NCBI GenBank assembly: GCA_017454915.1
Contig: JAFTCC010000062.1
Coordinates: 1 to 64,000 of the forward strand
DNA: 64,000 nt
Direction: 5' to 3'
Origin: Paludibacteraceae bacterium
GTDB lineage: Bacteria; Bacteroidota; Bacteroidia; Bacteroidales; Paludibacteraceae
Shown here: positions 1 through 9,800 of the stretch, piece by piece
Layout: each line of letters starts with the position of its first letter
Position numbering within the stretch: position 1 is the first letter of the stretch
Translations under genes and position numbers: made by a program
The notes under the pieces: model-generated
Seen by the model: only the letters and a program-made list of their open reading frames with translations
Databases searched by the model: none
Told to the model about the DNA's origin: nothing

Positions 1-76
1 ACAAGCGTCCTCCGTATGGAAAAATGTGTCCGAATATATATGTTTTTCCGAGCCTCCGACTAATTCGGGGTCTCTT

Positions 77-127
77 TCGTTACCAATACAATTTTCGGTA
101 ACGAGACAGGTAACGATTTGGTAACGG
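77..127. repeat. Cluster of GGTAACGA octamers
   Basis: GGTAACGA occurs at 97-104 and 109-116, with a one-mismatch copy at 120-127. The inverted form TCGTTACC lies at 77-84. The direct copies start 12 and 11 bp apart, about one helical turn, so a protein could meet them on one DNA face. The rest of the first 200 bases shows no gene, RNA or promoter that I can support. Function is unknown; a regulator binding site is the simplest reading. Confidence 0.4.
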
Positions 128-197
128 AACGATGGTCATATTTCACAATATGCATTCCTGCCCATCGAAACATGGAATACATAATATCAGCAGTTTT

Positions 198-356
198 TCA
201 GGCACTTATGGGAATAACCTCCACATTCGTCACACCCTTGATTTCTTGGTTATAATCCCCTATGCTCGTCACGCTGTTGGGGATGGTGTATGAGCCCTCA
301 AAAAGACTTGGGCAGTTTTCTAATGTTTTGCCGTCGTCAGAAAAACGGAATCCGAA
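198..356 (-). pseudogene. Relic of a BspA-like leucine-rich-repeat protein
   Basis: Between two in-frame stops the minus strand reads about 52 codons containing FSDDGKTL, then YTIPNSVTSIGD, followed by an unrelated tail. The IPNSVTSIGD string is the signature of BspA/LRR_5 surface-protein repeats found in many gut and oral Bacteroidales. There is no start codon, signal peptide or neighbouring repeat, so this is a remnant of one repeat and not a gene. It lies downstream of the msrA stop. Assignment to the family is strong; how it was lost is unknown. Confidence 0.6.
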
Positions 357-394
357 TTAATCTGTGTATGACATGGTTATGGTGTCGCTTGGTT

Positions 395-910
395 TTATTC
401 GTTGTTGTCGTACTGCTTGCGTGCCCACTGGAAGAGTTGGAGCGGGAGGTGGCAGTAGCCGTCGGGGTGCTTGTCAAGATAGTCTTGGTGATACTCGTCG
501 GCAGGATAATAGTTGCGGAGTGGCTCTAACTCCACCACAATAGGCTGGGCGTATTTCTTCTGCTCTTCGTCAAACACGGCTTTTATCTCCTCAAGCTGTT
601 CGGGTTGAGTGTAATACACGCCTGTCCTGTAGCGTGTGCCTTGGTCGTGCCCCTGCTTGTTGAGCGAGAGCGGGTCGATGGCGGTAAAAAACATCTTGAC
701 GAGAAACGTGAGGCTGACTTGCGTGTCATCGTAGGTTACCCTAACGGTTTCGGCATAGCCTGTGGTGTCAGTATAGACCTGCTCGTAAGTGGGATTAGTC
801 GTGGTGCCGTTGGCGAAGCCTGTCTCGGTGGACAGCACGCCTTTTATCTGCTTGAAGAAATGTTCGGTGCCCCAGAAACATCCTCCCGCGAAATAGATGT
901 CATTTGTCAT
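395..910 (-). CDS. msrA: Peptide-methionine (S)-S-oxide reductase MsrA
   Basis: The protein reduces S-epimers of methionine sulfoxide in oxidised proteins, using thioredoxin-type reductant in the cytoplasm. The 171 residues cover the MsrA fold. The catalytic GCFWG motif is at residues 10-14 with nucleophile Cys11, the substrate-site segment GHDQGTRYRTGVYY at 87-100, ADEYHQDYL at 137-145, and a likely resolving cysteine at Cys153 in GYCH. There is no fused MsrB domain and no signal peptide. It starts 13 bp after the metK stop on the same strand, so the two methionine-related genes are probably cotranscribed from the metK promoter. Confidence 0.95.
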   Translation of the reverse strand: MTNDIYFAGGCFWGTEHFFKQIKGVLSTETGFANGTTTNPTYEQVYTDTTGYAETVRVTYDDTQVSLTFLVKMFFTAIDPLSLNKQGHDQGTRYRTGVYYTQPEQLEEIKAVFDEEQKKYAQPIVVELEPLRNYYPADEYHQDYLDKHPDGYCHLPLQLFQWARKQYDNNE

Positions 911-923
911 AAGGCAGTTGATT

Positions 924-2204
924 TCAGAGTTTGAACGCCTCTTTGACTATGTTTTTATAGTCTGTTTTTTCCCACGTGAAGAGTTCCACGTCAATGCTTT
1001 TTTCTGACCCGTCAGGCAGTCTGAAAGACTTACGCGCAATCATAGGTGTGCGACCCATGTGCCCGTAAGCGGCTGTTTCTTCGTATATCGGGTTGAGTAG
1101 TTTAAGCCGTTCGATGATGGCTTGCGGTCTCATGTCGAAAATTGCGGCAGTTTTTTCAGCGATTTCCGCGTCTGTCATGTTTACGTGCGCCGTTCCGTAG
1201 GTGTTGACGTAGAGGCTAACGGGTTTAGCGACTCCGATGGCGTACGCCACCTGCACGAGCACTTCGTCAGCCACTCCAGCCGCCACGAGGTTTTTGGCTA
1301 TATGCCTTGCCGCGTATGCCGCTGAGCGGTCCACCTTGCTGGGGTCTTTGCCCGAGAATGCCCCTCCACCATGTGCCCCCCGGCCACCATAGGTGTCAAC
1401 GATAATTTTTCGTCCTGTGAGTCCGGTGTCGCCGTGTGGTCCGCCAATTACAAATTTGCCCGTGGGGTTGACATAGAGTATGAACTCGCCGTCGGCAAGC
1501 AGGCGCGCGTATTCAGGGTCACGCAGTGCGACGCGCGGCAGCAGTATGTTGCGCACATCGGCTTCTATCTGCATCTGCATGAGGCGGTCGGCTTCGGCTT
1601 GTGTGGTGCCGGCATGGGGTAGTATGAACTCGTCGTGCTGAGTGCTTATTACGAGAGTGTGCAGGCGCACCGCATGTCGGTTTTCGTCATATTCTATCGT
1701 TACTTGGCTCTTGGCGTCGGGGCGGAGATAAGTCATTTGTGTGCCTTCGCGCCTGATTTCGGCGAGCTCGATGAGCAGCGCATGAGCGAGGTCGAGGGTG
1801 AGGGGCATGAGGTTGTTGGTCTCGTTGCTGGCATAGCCGAACATCATGCCTTGGTCGCCTGCGCCTTGGTCGCTGTCGTTCTCAACGCCCCGGTTGATGT
1901 CCTGCGACTGTTCGTGAAGCGCGGAGAAAATGCCGCAGCTGTTGCCGTCGAACATGTAGTCGGACTTGGTGTAGCCAATGCGGTTGATGACGCGGCGTGC
2001 TATGGTCTGCAGGTCGATGTACGCCTCTGACTTGACTTCGCCTGCAATGACGACCTGACCTGTGGTGACCAGTGTCTCACAGGCTACTTTGGAGTTCTTG
2101 TCAAGGGCGAGGAATGCGTCGAGTACGGCGTCTGAAATTTGGTCAGCCACTTTGTCGGGATGACCTTCCGAAACGGATTCGGACGTAAAAAGGTAGTGTG
2201 CCAT
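924..2204 (-). CDS. metK: S-adenosylmethionine synthetase MetK
   Basis: MetK makes S-adenosylmethionine from methionine and ATP, releasing phosphate and pyrophosphate; the family acts as a tetramer in the cytoplasm. The 426 residues contain GHPDK at 14-18, the ATP-binding GAGDQG at 114-119 and the phosphate-binding [16 protein letters not shown] at 279-294. It is longer than the roughly 384-residue E. coli enzyme; part of the excess is an insertion around residues 218-241, a length I associate with Bacteroidetes MetK. The start ATG follows a leader of about 120 nt from a TAACTTTG box at 2328-2335. msrA follows closely on the same strand. Confidence 0.97.
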   Translation of the reverse strand: MAHYLFTSESVSEGHPDKVADQISDAVLDAFLALDKNSKVACETLVTTGQVVIAGEVKSEAYIDLQTIARRVINRIGYTKSDYMFDGNSCGIFSALHEQSQDINRGVENDSDQGAGDQGMMFGYASNETNNLMPLTLDLAHALLIELAEIRREGTQMTYLRPDAKSQVTIEYDENRHAVRLHTLVISTQHDEFILPHAGTTQAEADRLMQMQIEADVRNILLPRVALRDPEYARLLADGEFILYVNPTGKFVIGGPHGDTGLTGRKIIVDTYGGRGAHGGGAFSGKDPSKVDRSAAYAARHIAKNLVAAGVADEVLVQVAYAIGVAKPVSLYVNTYGTAHVNMTDAEIAEKTAAIFDMRPQAIIERLKLLNPIYEETAAYGHMGRTPMIARKSFRLPDGSEKSIDVELFTWEKTDYKNIVKEAFKL

Positions 2205-2335
2205 AATGTTTTAGCAATTTTTTTTGGCTGTGGTTGCAATCATCAGAAATCCATCCACAGTGTGGGTTTAACATTTGTTCAAAATCAGCGAAAATGCACT
2301 ATGTTCGCCTTTTCCGCTTTGCGTATGCAAAGTTA
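2205..2335 (-). promoter_or_regulatory. metK promoter -7 box and leader
   Basis: TAACTTTG (minus strand, 2328-2335) matches the Bacteroidetes -7 consensus TAnnTTTG. I see no clear TTG at the -33 distance. The leader of roughly 120 nt contains a perfect 5-bp dyad, CCACA/TGTGG, at 2255-2265. It does not match any SAM riboswitch class that I can verify by eye. Confidence 0.55.
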
Positions 2336-2348
2336 CGATTTTTTTTCT

Positions 2349-2356
2349 TAATTTTG
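2349..2356 (+). promoter_or_regulatory. Promoter -7 box for the PAP2 gene
   Basis: TAATTTTG fits TAnnTTTG and ends 15 bp before the ATG at 2372, giving a short leader. It diverges from the metK box only 13 bp away, so the two promoters overlap and may interfere with each other. No good -33 TTG is visible. Confidence 0.5.
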
Positions 2357-2371
2357 CATAGTTAATAGTGT

Positions 2372-3049
2372 ATGCGCGGCAAACATTTCGTCATAATGCT
2401 TATGATGCTTGTTCCCATGCTGTCACATGGCCAGTCGTGGGAAGCACGCTTTGTGCGCTCGCAGAGCCGAGTTACAGAACTGCACACGTTCAGCGATGTG
2501 ATGTCAAACAGCGTGTATGTGGTAAGCATAGGTCTGCCCATCGCCCAAGTTATAGCCGGTTGCGCGATGCGCGATGATGAGCAGATACACAATGCGATAG
2601 CCAGTGCCGCAGGAGTGGCAATCACCTTTGGACTTAAAGAGGGCATTAAGCACATCGCGCAGCGTCAGCGCCCTTTTCAGCGTTACCCTGGGTACATAGA
2701 GCCATATTATCATGATGACTCATATTCTATGCCGTCGGGTCACACGGCTCTTGCTTTTAACACGGCTACCATGCTCACGCTGCAATACCGCCGGTGGTAT
2801 ATTGCCGTGCCCGCCTACGTGTGGGCAACCGGCGTGGGATATGCCCGCATCAATATGGGTGTCCACTATCCGTCAGATGTGCTTGCGGGTGCCGCACTGG
2901 GAGCATTGAGCGCATGGGGAACATACGAACTCAATAAGTTTATATGGAACGCCACGGGCAACAAGCCACTGTTCAAAAGTTCACGGCGCGAACGCCGCAA
3001 AACTGACCCCGAACAACTCGGAATGTTGTGGCCCAAATGTGAGGAATAA
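2372..3049 (+). CDS. PAP2-family membrane-associated phosphatase
   Basis: This is a type 2 phosphatidic acid phosphatase family protein, which hydrolyses lipid phosphates or pyrophosphates such as undecaprenyl pyrophosphate, phosphatidylglycerol phosphate or lipid A phosphate. All three family motifs are present: K...RP at residues 93-101, PSGH at 121-124, and R159...H165...D169. An N-terminal hydrophobic segment (residues 5-20, ending SHG-Q) looks like a cleaved signal peptide, suggesting a periplasmic or outer-envelope enzyme. The 225 residues are normal for the family. The substrate cannot be told from sequence. The glycosyltransferase gene downstream is on the same strand after a 44-bp gap. 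Confidence 0.85.
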   Translation: MRGKHFVIMLMMLVPMLSHGQSWEARFVRSQSRVTELHTFSDVMSNSVYVVSIGLPIAQVIAGCAMRDDEQIHNAIASAAGVAITFGLKEGIKHIAQRQRPFQRYPGYIEPYYHDDSYSMPSGHTALAFNTATMLTLQYRRWYIAVPAYVWATGVGYARINMGVHYPSDVLAGAALGALSAWGTYELNKFIWNATGNKPLFKSSRRERRKTDPEQLGMLWPKCEE

Positions 3050-3093
3050 AATACTGCATTAAATAACAAGGGTTGAACTTAATAAATTCTTAA

Positions 3094-4317
3094 TTGTCGA
3101 AAATTCTTTTCATATCAGATGCCCACACTCCTCCGCTATACTGCGTGAGAGCGCGTTTCTTTGCCGACTACTTGACGCGCCAAGGACACAGCGTGATGTT
3201 TGTTAGTGAACGTTATGATGATGAATGCGACTGCGATAGTGTAGAAAGTCCTACTTATCTGCACAAACCGGTCGGAGTGTATAGTTCCAACCCATTGGCC
3301 CGTGTCATAAAGCGCACGTTTGTGTGGCTTGCAGACATGGTGTTACCATGCAAGGAGCGCATATTTACCCGTGGTGTGCGTAAGGCTATAGCCGGGCAGA
3401 TGTTCGACGTGGTCATTTGCTCCACCTTCCACAGTTTTCCTCTTTTGACGGCGCAAACGATAGCGCGTGAGCATAATGCCAAACTCATGGTTGATGTGCG
3501 CGATATGGCAGAGCAGATGCATGGCTACGTGTATCATGAGTTTCATCCTCGTGTGCTGCATTGGCTGTTTTCACTGAAACATAAGGCAGAAATACACAGG
3601 CGCAACAGCGTCTTACGCACTGCTGACGCGCTGACGACCGTATCGCCGTGGCACGTTGAGCAATTGCGGCAATATAACCCTCACGTGACGCTTGTGTATA
3701 ATGGCTATAACGAAGGTTTTGTAGTGCCCCGTGCGTTGTGTCAGAAGCGGTTTGAAATTGTGTATTTAGGCAAGTTCTATGGCGAACCGCTTCAATGTGT
3801 TGACCGCTTTTTTGAAGTGGTGGGCAAGATGGTATCCGCCGAAGACATGGACATCAACATAGTGTTCTACACTGATGAGGCAAGCCGTAGCCGCCTGTCA
3901 GAGCATATTCCGCAAGTGTTGGCGGACCGTATTAGTTTTGAAGGCTATGTGCCTCGGAATCAGGTTTACACAGTTCTTTCCGAGGCTTCTGCCGCCCTTG
4001 TGCTGACCAATAAGGAGCGTCCTGAAGGTCCTCATGGCATGATGACCACTAAGTTTTTTGAGGCTCTTGGCGCCGGTACGCCTGTCTTGTGCACCCGCAG
4101 TGACGGCTCGTACCTTGCCACACTTGTCAATAGCACGCATGCCGGCGTTACTGACGATGATTTGCAAGAGTTTGAGGAATATATCCGCAGGCTATACCGC
4201 CAGTGGCAGGCGTCAGGCATTACTACCGCTGATGTGGCTGACGAGGTCAGGGTGGAGTATAGCCGTCAACAGCAGGCTGCTAAACTAAACAGCATAATTG
4301 ACGGTTTTTCAAAATAG
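3094..4317 (+). CDS. GT-B fold glycosyltransferase (family 4-like)
   Basis: The protein is a predicted cytoplasmic glycosyltransferase. The N-terminus (ILFISDAHTPPL) is the first Rossmann strand and loop of a GT-B acceptor domain. The C-terminal half has the family 4-like donor-site pattern, with GPHGMMTTKFFEALGAGTPVL near residues 310-330. The start is a TTG at 3094: an in-frame TAA lies directly before it, and the next ATG would delete the first beta strand. The acceptor and sugar are unknown. No other polysaccharide genes are adjacent, so this is not obviously part of a capsule locus. It ends at a strong shared terminator. Confidence 0.82.
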   Translation: MSKILFISDAHTPPLYCVRARFFADYLTRQGHSVMFVSERYDDECDCDSVESPTYLHKPVGVYSSNPLARVIKRTFVWLADMVLPCKERIFTRGVRKAIAGQMFDVVICSTFHSFPLLTAQTIAREHNAKLMVDVRDMAEQMHGYVYHEFHPRVLHWLFSLKHKAEIHRRNSVLRTADALTTVSPWHVEQLRQYNPHVTLVYNGYNEGFVVPRALCQKRFEIVYLGKFYGEPLQCVDRFFEVVGKMVSAEDMDINIVFYTDEASRSRLSEHIPQVLADRISFEGYVPRNQVYTVLSEASAALVLTNKERPEGPHGMMTTKFFEALGAGTPVLCTRSDGSYLATLVNSTHAGVTDDDLQEFEEYIRRLYRQWQASGITTADVADEVRVEYSRQQQAAKLNSIIDGFSK

Positions 4318-4342
4318 CTTACTGACGAGAGATAGACGGACT

Positions 4343-4383
4343 AAATTAAGCGGGCACATCATAACGATGTACCCGCTTAATTT
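4343..4383. terminator. Bidirectional terminator hairpin
   Basis: Two 18-nt arms (4343-4360 and 4366-4383, one mismatch) enclose a 5-nt loop between convergent genes. The arms begin with A-runs and end with T-runs, so the hairpin can end transcripts arriving from either side. Confidence 0.8.
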
Positions 4384-4408
4384 ATAGGGTAGTGTGCTCT
4401 GTGGATTG

Positions 4409-6877
4409 TTAGCGGATTTCGTTTCCGAGAACGTCAATCATTTTGCCGTTTGGCAACACTATCACAATCTGTCCGTTGAGCAAAATCTTGTATGGTTTTG
4501 CATTTTGTTGAGCATCGTCTTGCGCCTCGTTTATGCCTGTAATGTCGTATTCTTTAGTAACCGACACAGTCATCACTCCTTCTCCTTCGTTAAGCACGCG
4601 GAGGTATGCGAAGTCGCCGGATGACGTTTGCAACCACACTTTAGCCATGTCCTGCGTTACGGTGAAACTGCCTTTGCGAGCCATAATCTGGTTTCCGTTC
4701 TGGAGAATGTGCTCGTCGGTGTTGGTGAGGTATATGTTGCAGTCGTTAGCGAAAAACAATTCGATGCTTGACTCACCCTCCCAGCTCACCTTGATGTCTT
4801 TGTGTTGCCAGTCGGGCAGGTAAATGGTGTAAACTTGCGTGAACCCGTTAGCCGGCATGACAGTTTCTGATTTGATATCAATCAGTTTGGATTGCGTAAG
4901 GCATGTAGGGGTGTATGGCGCTATGCTGGCCTGCCCTGTTTCAGAGGTGTTGAAGCGCAGATAGACATAGCCGTTGACTGCGTTTCTCATCCATGTTTGT
5001 GTTTGTGCGGCAGTGAGGTAGCATCGCCGCTCAATCCCCTCTGGATTGAAAGCGACGGAGTATTGCGCAAAAGGGTGGTTCTCTCCTTCAAGGCAGTTGG
5101 GCAGCATGTCGATATTCAGATCTTCATTTCCAGACCATGTTATCATGACGTTTTTGCCAGCCCATTCGTTGGCAGACACGCGCAATAAATCTCCGTCAGT
5201 GACGGTGTAGGCCTGCGACGCGTTCATTTGAGTAATTGTGTTGGCGCATTGCCTCACTTCTTCGTCAAGCACGAAGTTGATGGTGTAAAGAGCGACATCG
5301 CCGGACTCGGCAGTAACCATAACCTGACCGAACCCCGGAATATGCTTTGGCTGGTCAATCTCCATCGTTGCTTTTTCGTCATTTAGTGTGGCAGTGATAG
5401 TTGGCAGTGATGTTACCACGAGGCGATAGTTGTATGTGCTTGCGCTGAAGTTATCAATCAGTTTGCCGTCCACGTAGAGTGCGGCAAGGCTATTGTCCTT
5501 TGAGCGTTGCTTGATGAAGTTGATTGTGTAGGTCTGTGTGTTGCCGGCTTCAGCCGTTACTGTTATGACAGCTGTTCCGGGTATTGATTTGGCCTGCTTA
5601 ATATCAACTGTTGATGTGCTCTTACGCGCTTCGGCGGCGACAGTGGGTATTTGACCGTCAGGCACTTCTATGTCGTAGTAGTCTGTTACAGCCGGTGAGA
5701 ATCCCGGAATAGCCGCGCCGTCGATGCTAAGTGACTTAAGCGATGCGTCGGTGTTGCCAGTGCTTTGAGCCACAACTATGCCAGAAAGGTCATATTGCAG
5801 AGAGCCGAAGAAGAGGGTGGTGTAGTAAGGTTCGTCGTATTCGGCTTGGTGCCCGTCGTGTGTTGTCAGCGGACGGTAGCGGGCCGCCTTGATGGCTGCC
5901 GCGCGGTCTGTGCCGGCAGGAAGTACAGCAGTAATTGTCATGGCTTCGTTGTCAACAACGGCCGGCACACCGCCCACGATATAGTCGGTGAGGTTGTCGT
6001 TTATCTCATAGGTGTGGATTTTGAGATAGCCTTCGGAGTTGGCGTACATGTGAACGTAGAGTTCTGGTTGTGCGATGTCGTCAATCACGTCAGCAGTAGC
6101 TTCCGGTGTCATTTTCAGCGCGTGGTCTTCGTCCACAGCCGGCAGGTTGTAACGGCCTCTGACCTTGGCAGAGAAGCGGTCAAAATCGCAGTCTTTTGAT
6201 GTGAGGAACAGCAGGCGTGAGTTCTCGTCAGCCCCTTCCCATGTGATTTCGTACTGTTTGTCGCTCCATTCGCCCAGCGGCCATACGTAGGTGTTGATAG
6301 AGTCTTCGGGTGTGAACAGGAAAGAAGTGTTCATGCCGAGCTGGTTGACATAGTCGCGGCAGCGTGAGTGTACAGAGCCTGACGTGATATTGAGCTCAAT
6401 ATTGCCGTAGCAGGTCAGTTTCACGTACGCCGGTATGGCGTATGTTACGCCTTGTCCGTAGAGCATTTCGTTGTAGTTGCTCGGGAAGGTGTAGGTGTAG
6501 TATATTTTGCCGTTTTCGTCTGTTTTTGCGCGCAGAGTGTTAATCATAGGCAGGTAGAGTCCGTAATCGCCGGCTCTCTGCACCATGCTTGCCACTTTGG
6601 GGTCGTCATACACAGCTTGTCCGTCAACGAATGTGCAAGTGAAGTCCACCTGAATCTGCGGAGCCTGTTGCCCTGCCACGGTAGGGTAGCAGTTGATGGT
6701 CATAGGCAGTGCAGAAGTCATTGCCGTGAACCAGTATTCTCCGGCACGGAAGTTATTGGTGTATTCCGCATCAACGTAGATTGCATTGTCGCATGTGCTG
6801 CCGGCTTGTGCCATCACAGGCATTGACGTAGTCAGCAAAAGCAGTAGTGCTGCCAGATGTGAAATGATTTTTTTCAT
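4409..6877 (-). CDS. Secreted protein with tandem cadherin-like beta-sandwich domains
   Basis: The 822-residue protein has a signal peptide (MKKIISHLAALLLLLTTSMPVMA). Two consecutive cadherin-like beta-sandwich domains (PF12733 type) follow at about residues 380-460 and 465-545; both carry the pattern of a Ser/Leu-rich strand, 'F(S)P...YY', 'IPG...V..TAE.G....Y.INF'. The rest looks like beta-rich extracellular domains. The C-terminus (residues ~795-822, NGQIVIVLPNGKMIDVLGNEIR) is a short Bacteroidales tail type distinct from the T9SS sorting domains of its neighbours. The ATG overlaps the TAA stop of the upstream 1321-residue gene by one base (TAATG), so it is translationally coupled as the last gene of operon B. 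Function is likely surface display or adhesion. Confidence 0.75.
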   Translation of the reverse strand: MKKIISHLAALLLLLTTSMPVMAQAGSTCDNAIYVDAEYTNNFRAGEYWFTAMTSALPMTINCYPTVAGQQAPQIQVDFTCTFVDGQAVYDDPKVASMVQRAGDYGLYLPMINTLRAKTDENGKIYYTYTFPSNYNEMLYGQGVTYAIPAYVKLTCYGNIELNITSGSVHSRCRDYVNQLGMNTSFLFTPEDSINTYVWPLGEWSDKQYEITWEGADENSRLLFLTSKDCDFDRFSAKVRGRYNLPAVDEDHALKMTPEATADVIDDIAQPELYVHMYANSEGYLKIHTYEINDNLTDYIVGGVPAVVDNEAMTITAVLPAGTDRAAAIKAARYRPLTTHDGHQAEYDEPYYTTLFFGSLQYDLSGIVVAQSTGNTDASLKSLSIDGAAIPGFSPAVTDYYDIEVPDGQIPTVAAEARKSTSTVDIKQAKSIPGTAVITVTAEAGNTQTYTINFIKQRSKDNSLAALYVDGKLIDNFSASTYNYRLVVTSLPTITATLNDEKATMEIDQPKHIPGFGQVMVTAESGDVALYTINFVLDEEVRQCANTITQMNASQAYTVTDGDLLRVSANEWAGKNVMITWSGNEDLNIDMLPNCLEGENHPFAQYSVAFNPEGIERRCYLTAAQTQTWMRNAVNGYVYLRFNTSETGQASIAPYTPTCLTQSKLIDIKSETVMPANGFTQVYTIYLPDWQHKDIKVSWEGESSIELFFANDCNIYLTNTDEHILQNGNQIMARKGSFTVTQDMAKVWLQTSSGDFAYLRVLNEGEGVMTVSVTKEYDITGINEAQDDAQQNAKPYKILLNGQIVIVLPNGKMIDVLGNEIR

Positions 6878-9800
6878 TAGTTTATAAGTTTAATTGTTGT
6901 TTGCTGTCCTTGGATGATGTAGAGTCCTGTGGTTGCAGGCAGGAATGTTGTTGTTCCGGCTTTTACCAAACCGCTCCAGATGGTGCGTCCGTCGGCGCTG
7001 AACACGCGAATGTTTTGGTCTTCAAACGCTTGCAGGTGAATGCCGTTTTCGGAGTAAGCCACGAGTGATGGTTGCTGCGATGATAGTGTTGGCACGCCTT
7101 CCAGTTCTGTGGTGCCTCCGTTGAGCGATGGCATTGCTGCACGCACAGCGGCGTTATTGCTTGATACCATATAAACTTCGGTTGGCAGCACGCGCTTTAT
7201 GCTTTTATCACTATATTTTACGAAACTATAGTCGATAATTCCAGTCGGATAGCTGCCTCCGTCTGTTGTTTTTTCGGTAACGAATACGGGTTTGCTGTCA
7301 GAGCATGAGATGTCAAAGTTTCCGAAAGTGGTGTTGCCTTGCAGCGCCATGTAGTTTTCGGCGGGGTAGGAAAGGCTTCCGCTTACGTTGCTGGCATAGG
7401 CGCTGTGAGCGCTTTTACCCTGAATCCTTTGTGGACCATAGCCTTCAAAAATGAGGTATTTGTTGCTCCAGAAATAGTTGGTGCCTCCGGGGAAGTAGAG
7501 CGAGTAGATATTACCTTTTTTCATCACTACGGTTTGTTGCGCCTGTCTGTTGCCGTCTTGGTCAACGTAAGGCAGCACTACTTCGATTTCATCGCAGTCA
7601 TACCAGTCGGTGCAGTCAGGGTCTTCAATCTTTTCGCTGAGGAAAGTAGGTGTTGTTTCGCGCGGAGCCGGTTTCCATTTTTCGCCATACTTTTTCTGGT
7701 CTTTCTCAAGTAACCACAGATTGTTGTCCTGATCGGGTTGCAAGACGTTGAGGTAGAAGTTGGCAGTTGTGAAGTTGGTTCCGTTGTAATGCTCAAGTTT
7801 TGTCAGTTTAGTGTTCTTGTTGGTGAGTGTGTTGAGGATTTCCGGCAGCGGTTTGCGGATGCCAGAGCCTCTTCCCGAGAAAATGTCGGGCAGCACTGAT
7901 GTTACGAGGGTTTGAGCCATGTCTCCGTCAGCCGCGCCTTGGCGTTGGAAGTATTCTTCCCACTGGCTTTCGTTCCATGAGGTGTTGACGGTCTCGTTAG
8001 TAGTTTCAAGCACGTAGATGTTTGCAACGTCGTATGGCATTGAGAGCATGAACCATGCGTCGGAGCGTATCGGCAGCATGGAGTAGATGCCGTTTTCAAT
8101 TATGTACGAGTCATTGTTAGTTATTTCGGAGAATACCACGCCGTTTTTGTCCGTGGTGTTCATGATGTTTTGCCCTGAAGCATTAGTTGATGTGCTTGTA
8201 GTGCCCGGCTTGAAATTGTGGTGTTCTGCGCGGTCAATTTGGAATTCCTCTTTGAGCGTGCGGAAAAGTCCTCCGAGGTTCACGCCTGCGTAGTTGTAGG
8301 TGTAGTAGCCTAACTGTGTGTAGAGCAGGTATGAGTTCTTTTGCGGGTACTTGTTTTGGTACAGTGACTGCACTTCCACATTTCCGCCCATGGATAGCAT
8401 TTCAGTGCTCATGTGTTTTTCGCCGAATGGCGCAAGAGCGGTAACATAGTTGCGTATGTAGTCGCGCTCAACCTTGCAGTCGCCGGTTACGTACACGAAC
8501 ACTTTGTCGTTGGCGTCAGGTGTGAGGCTTTGCGTTCCATATTCCACTTGCTGCGTAGCCGTGGTGCTGGTGTTTACGGTGAGCATCTGCCTGTTTTCGT
8601 TAGTAACTTTGACGGTGCCGTTTGGTTTAAGTTTGTCGTTTGGCAGCGCAAGGTCAACAGGCACGTCCAGTTCTTTTCGTTCGCAGAGTTGTGTGATGAA
8701 TTGCGGCGAAGTGGGGTCAGAGGGGTTGGAGATATAAATGTAAACCGGCTTAGCGCCTTGCTCGGCAGCGGCGTCGCACCTGCGGACGTATGTGTCTTCG
8801 GGGAATGTTCCGCCCAGTACTGAAGTGTTGTAGGGCAGACGTAGGTCGGTGTAATGCTCGTACCATCCGTTGGCAACAGCGTCAATTTTGTATTCAGCTC
8901 CATACAAGGCAGCCCTGTCGTCGCTTTTCCATGCTTCGGCGGAGTAGGTTGCGAATGTTCCGTCGTAGAATATGACATTGCGGTAGCTGTCAGTGCGGTT
9001 GTGGTCAGGTCCCCAGCCGACAGATGTGCCTATGCCGCGGTATTTTATGTTACCTGCCAAAGGCATGTTGACGTTAAACTCGCGGTAGCAGATAGCCATT
9101 GTTGCCACGTAGAACATGTTGACGTTACGGTTGCTGACAGGTGTGTGGAACCTGTATTGTCCGCCGTTGAACTCTACTTTACCATTGTGGTTGCCTATGT
9201 CGATAGATGGCGCGTCGAGTTCTTTGCCTTCAACCGGCATTTGCATGATGCCGTTGGTGTGTGTGGTGCCGTCAACCCATACGTCGTCGAACAGGAGGCG
9301 TGTGCAGGTGTATTCGTAGTTGCTGTCGTCTTCGCTTTGCAAGACGTCTGCCGAAGGTCTGACGGCAAACGATGCGGAGCAGAAGTGAACCATGGCTTCG
9401 AACATCACTGCAAGGTCGTTGACCATAGTGGTGATTGATGGGCTGGAACTTACTAATCCTGCCAGCATACCCATTTCAGTGCCGGTGTTTTTGAACTCTC
9501 CTGCAGCGCCGCCAGTGATGGTGTTGGTGCCTTTTGAGTGGATATGCACGTTGAATGCCATGCCGTCGATTTTGGTGCTGTTAGACTTGAAGGCGAATGG
9601 CGATGCGGCACCCTCAACCATTGATGAGAAAATTTTGGGGATGACAAGTGAAAGGTCTGCGCCTCCAAAGAGGAAACCAATCATGTCAATAGTGCTTGAT
9701 GCGCTCAATAGCGGTTGTAGTTGCGCTCCAATGGCATTCATAAGGTTCTCGTTGTTGATTACGTTGGCGGCGTTAAGAGCCTTTTGCGGATCCCCGAAAA

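Noticed and set aside
2205-2327. SAM-II riboswitch call for the metK leader
   Set aside because: Only short scattered matches; I could not draw the required pseudoknot, so I list it only as something to test.
8854-9438. Plus-strand frame of 194 codons opposite the 1321-residue gene
   Set aside because: No promoter or domain is seen, codon composition mirrors the real gene, and the minus-strand protein has clear secretion signals.
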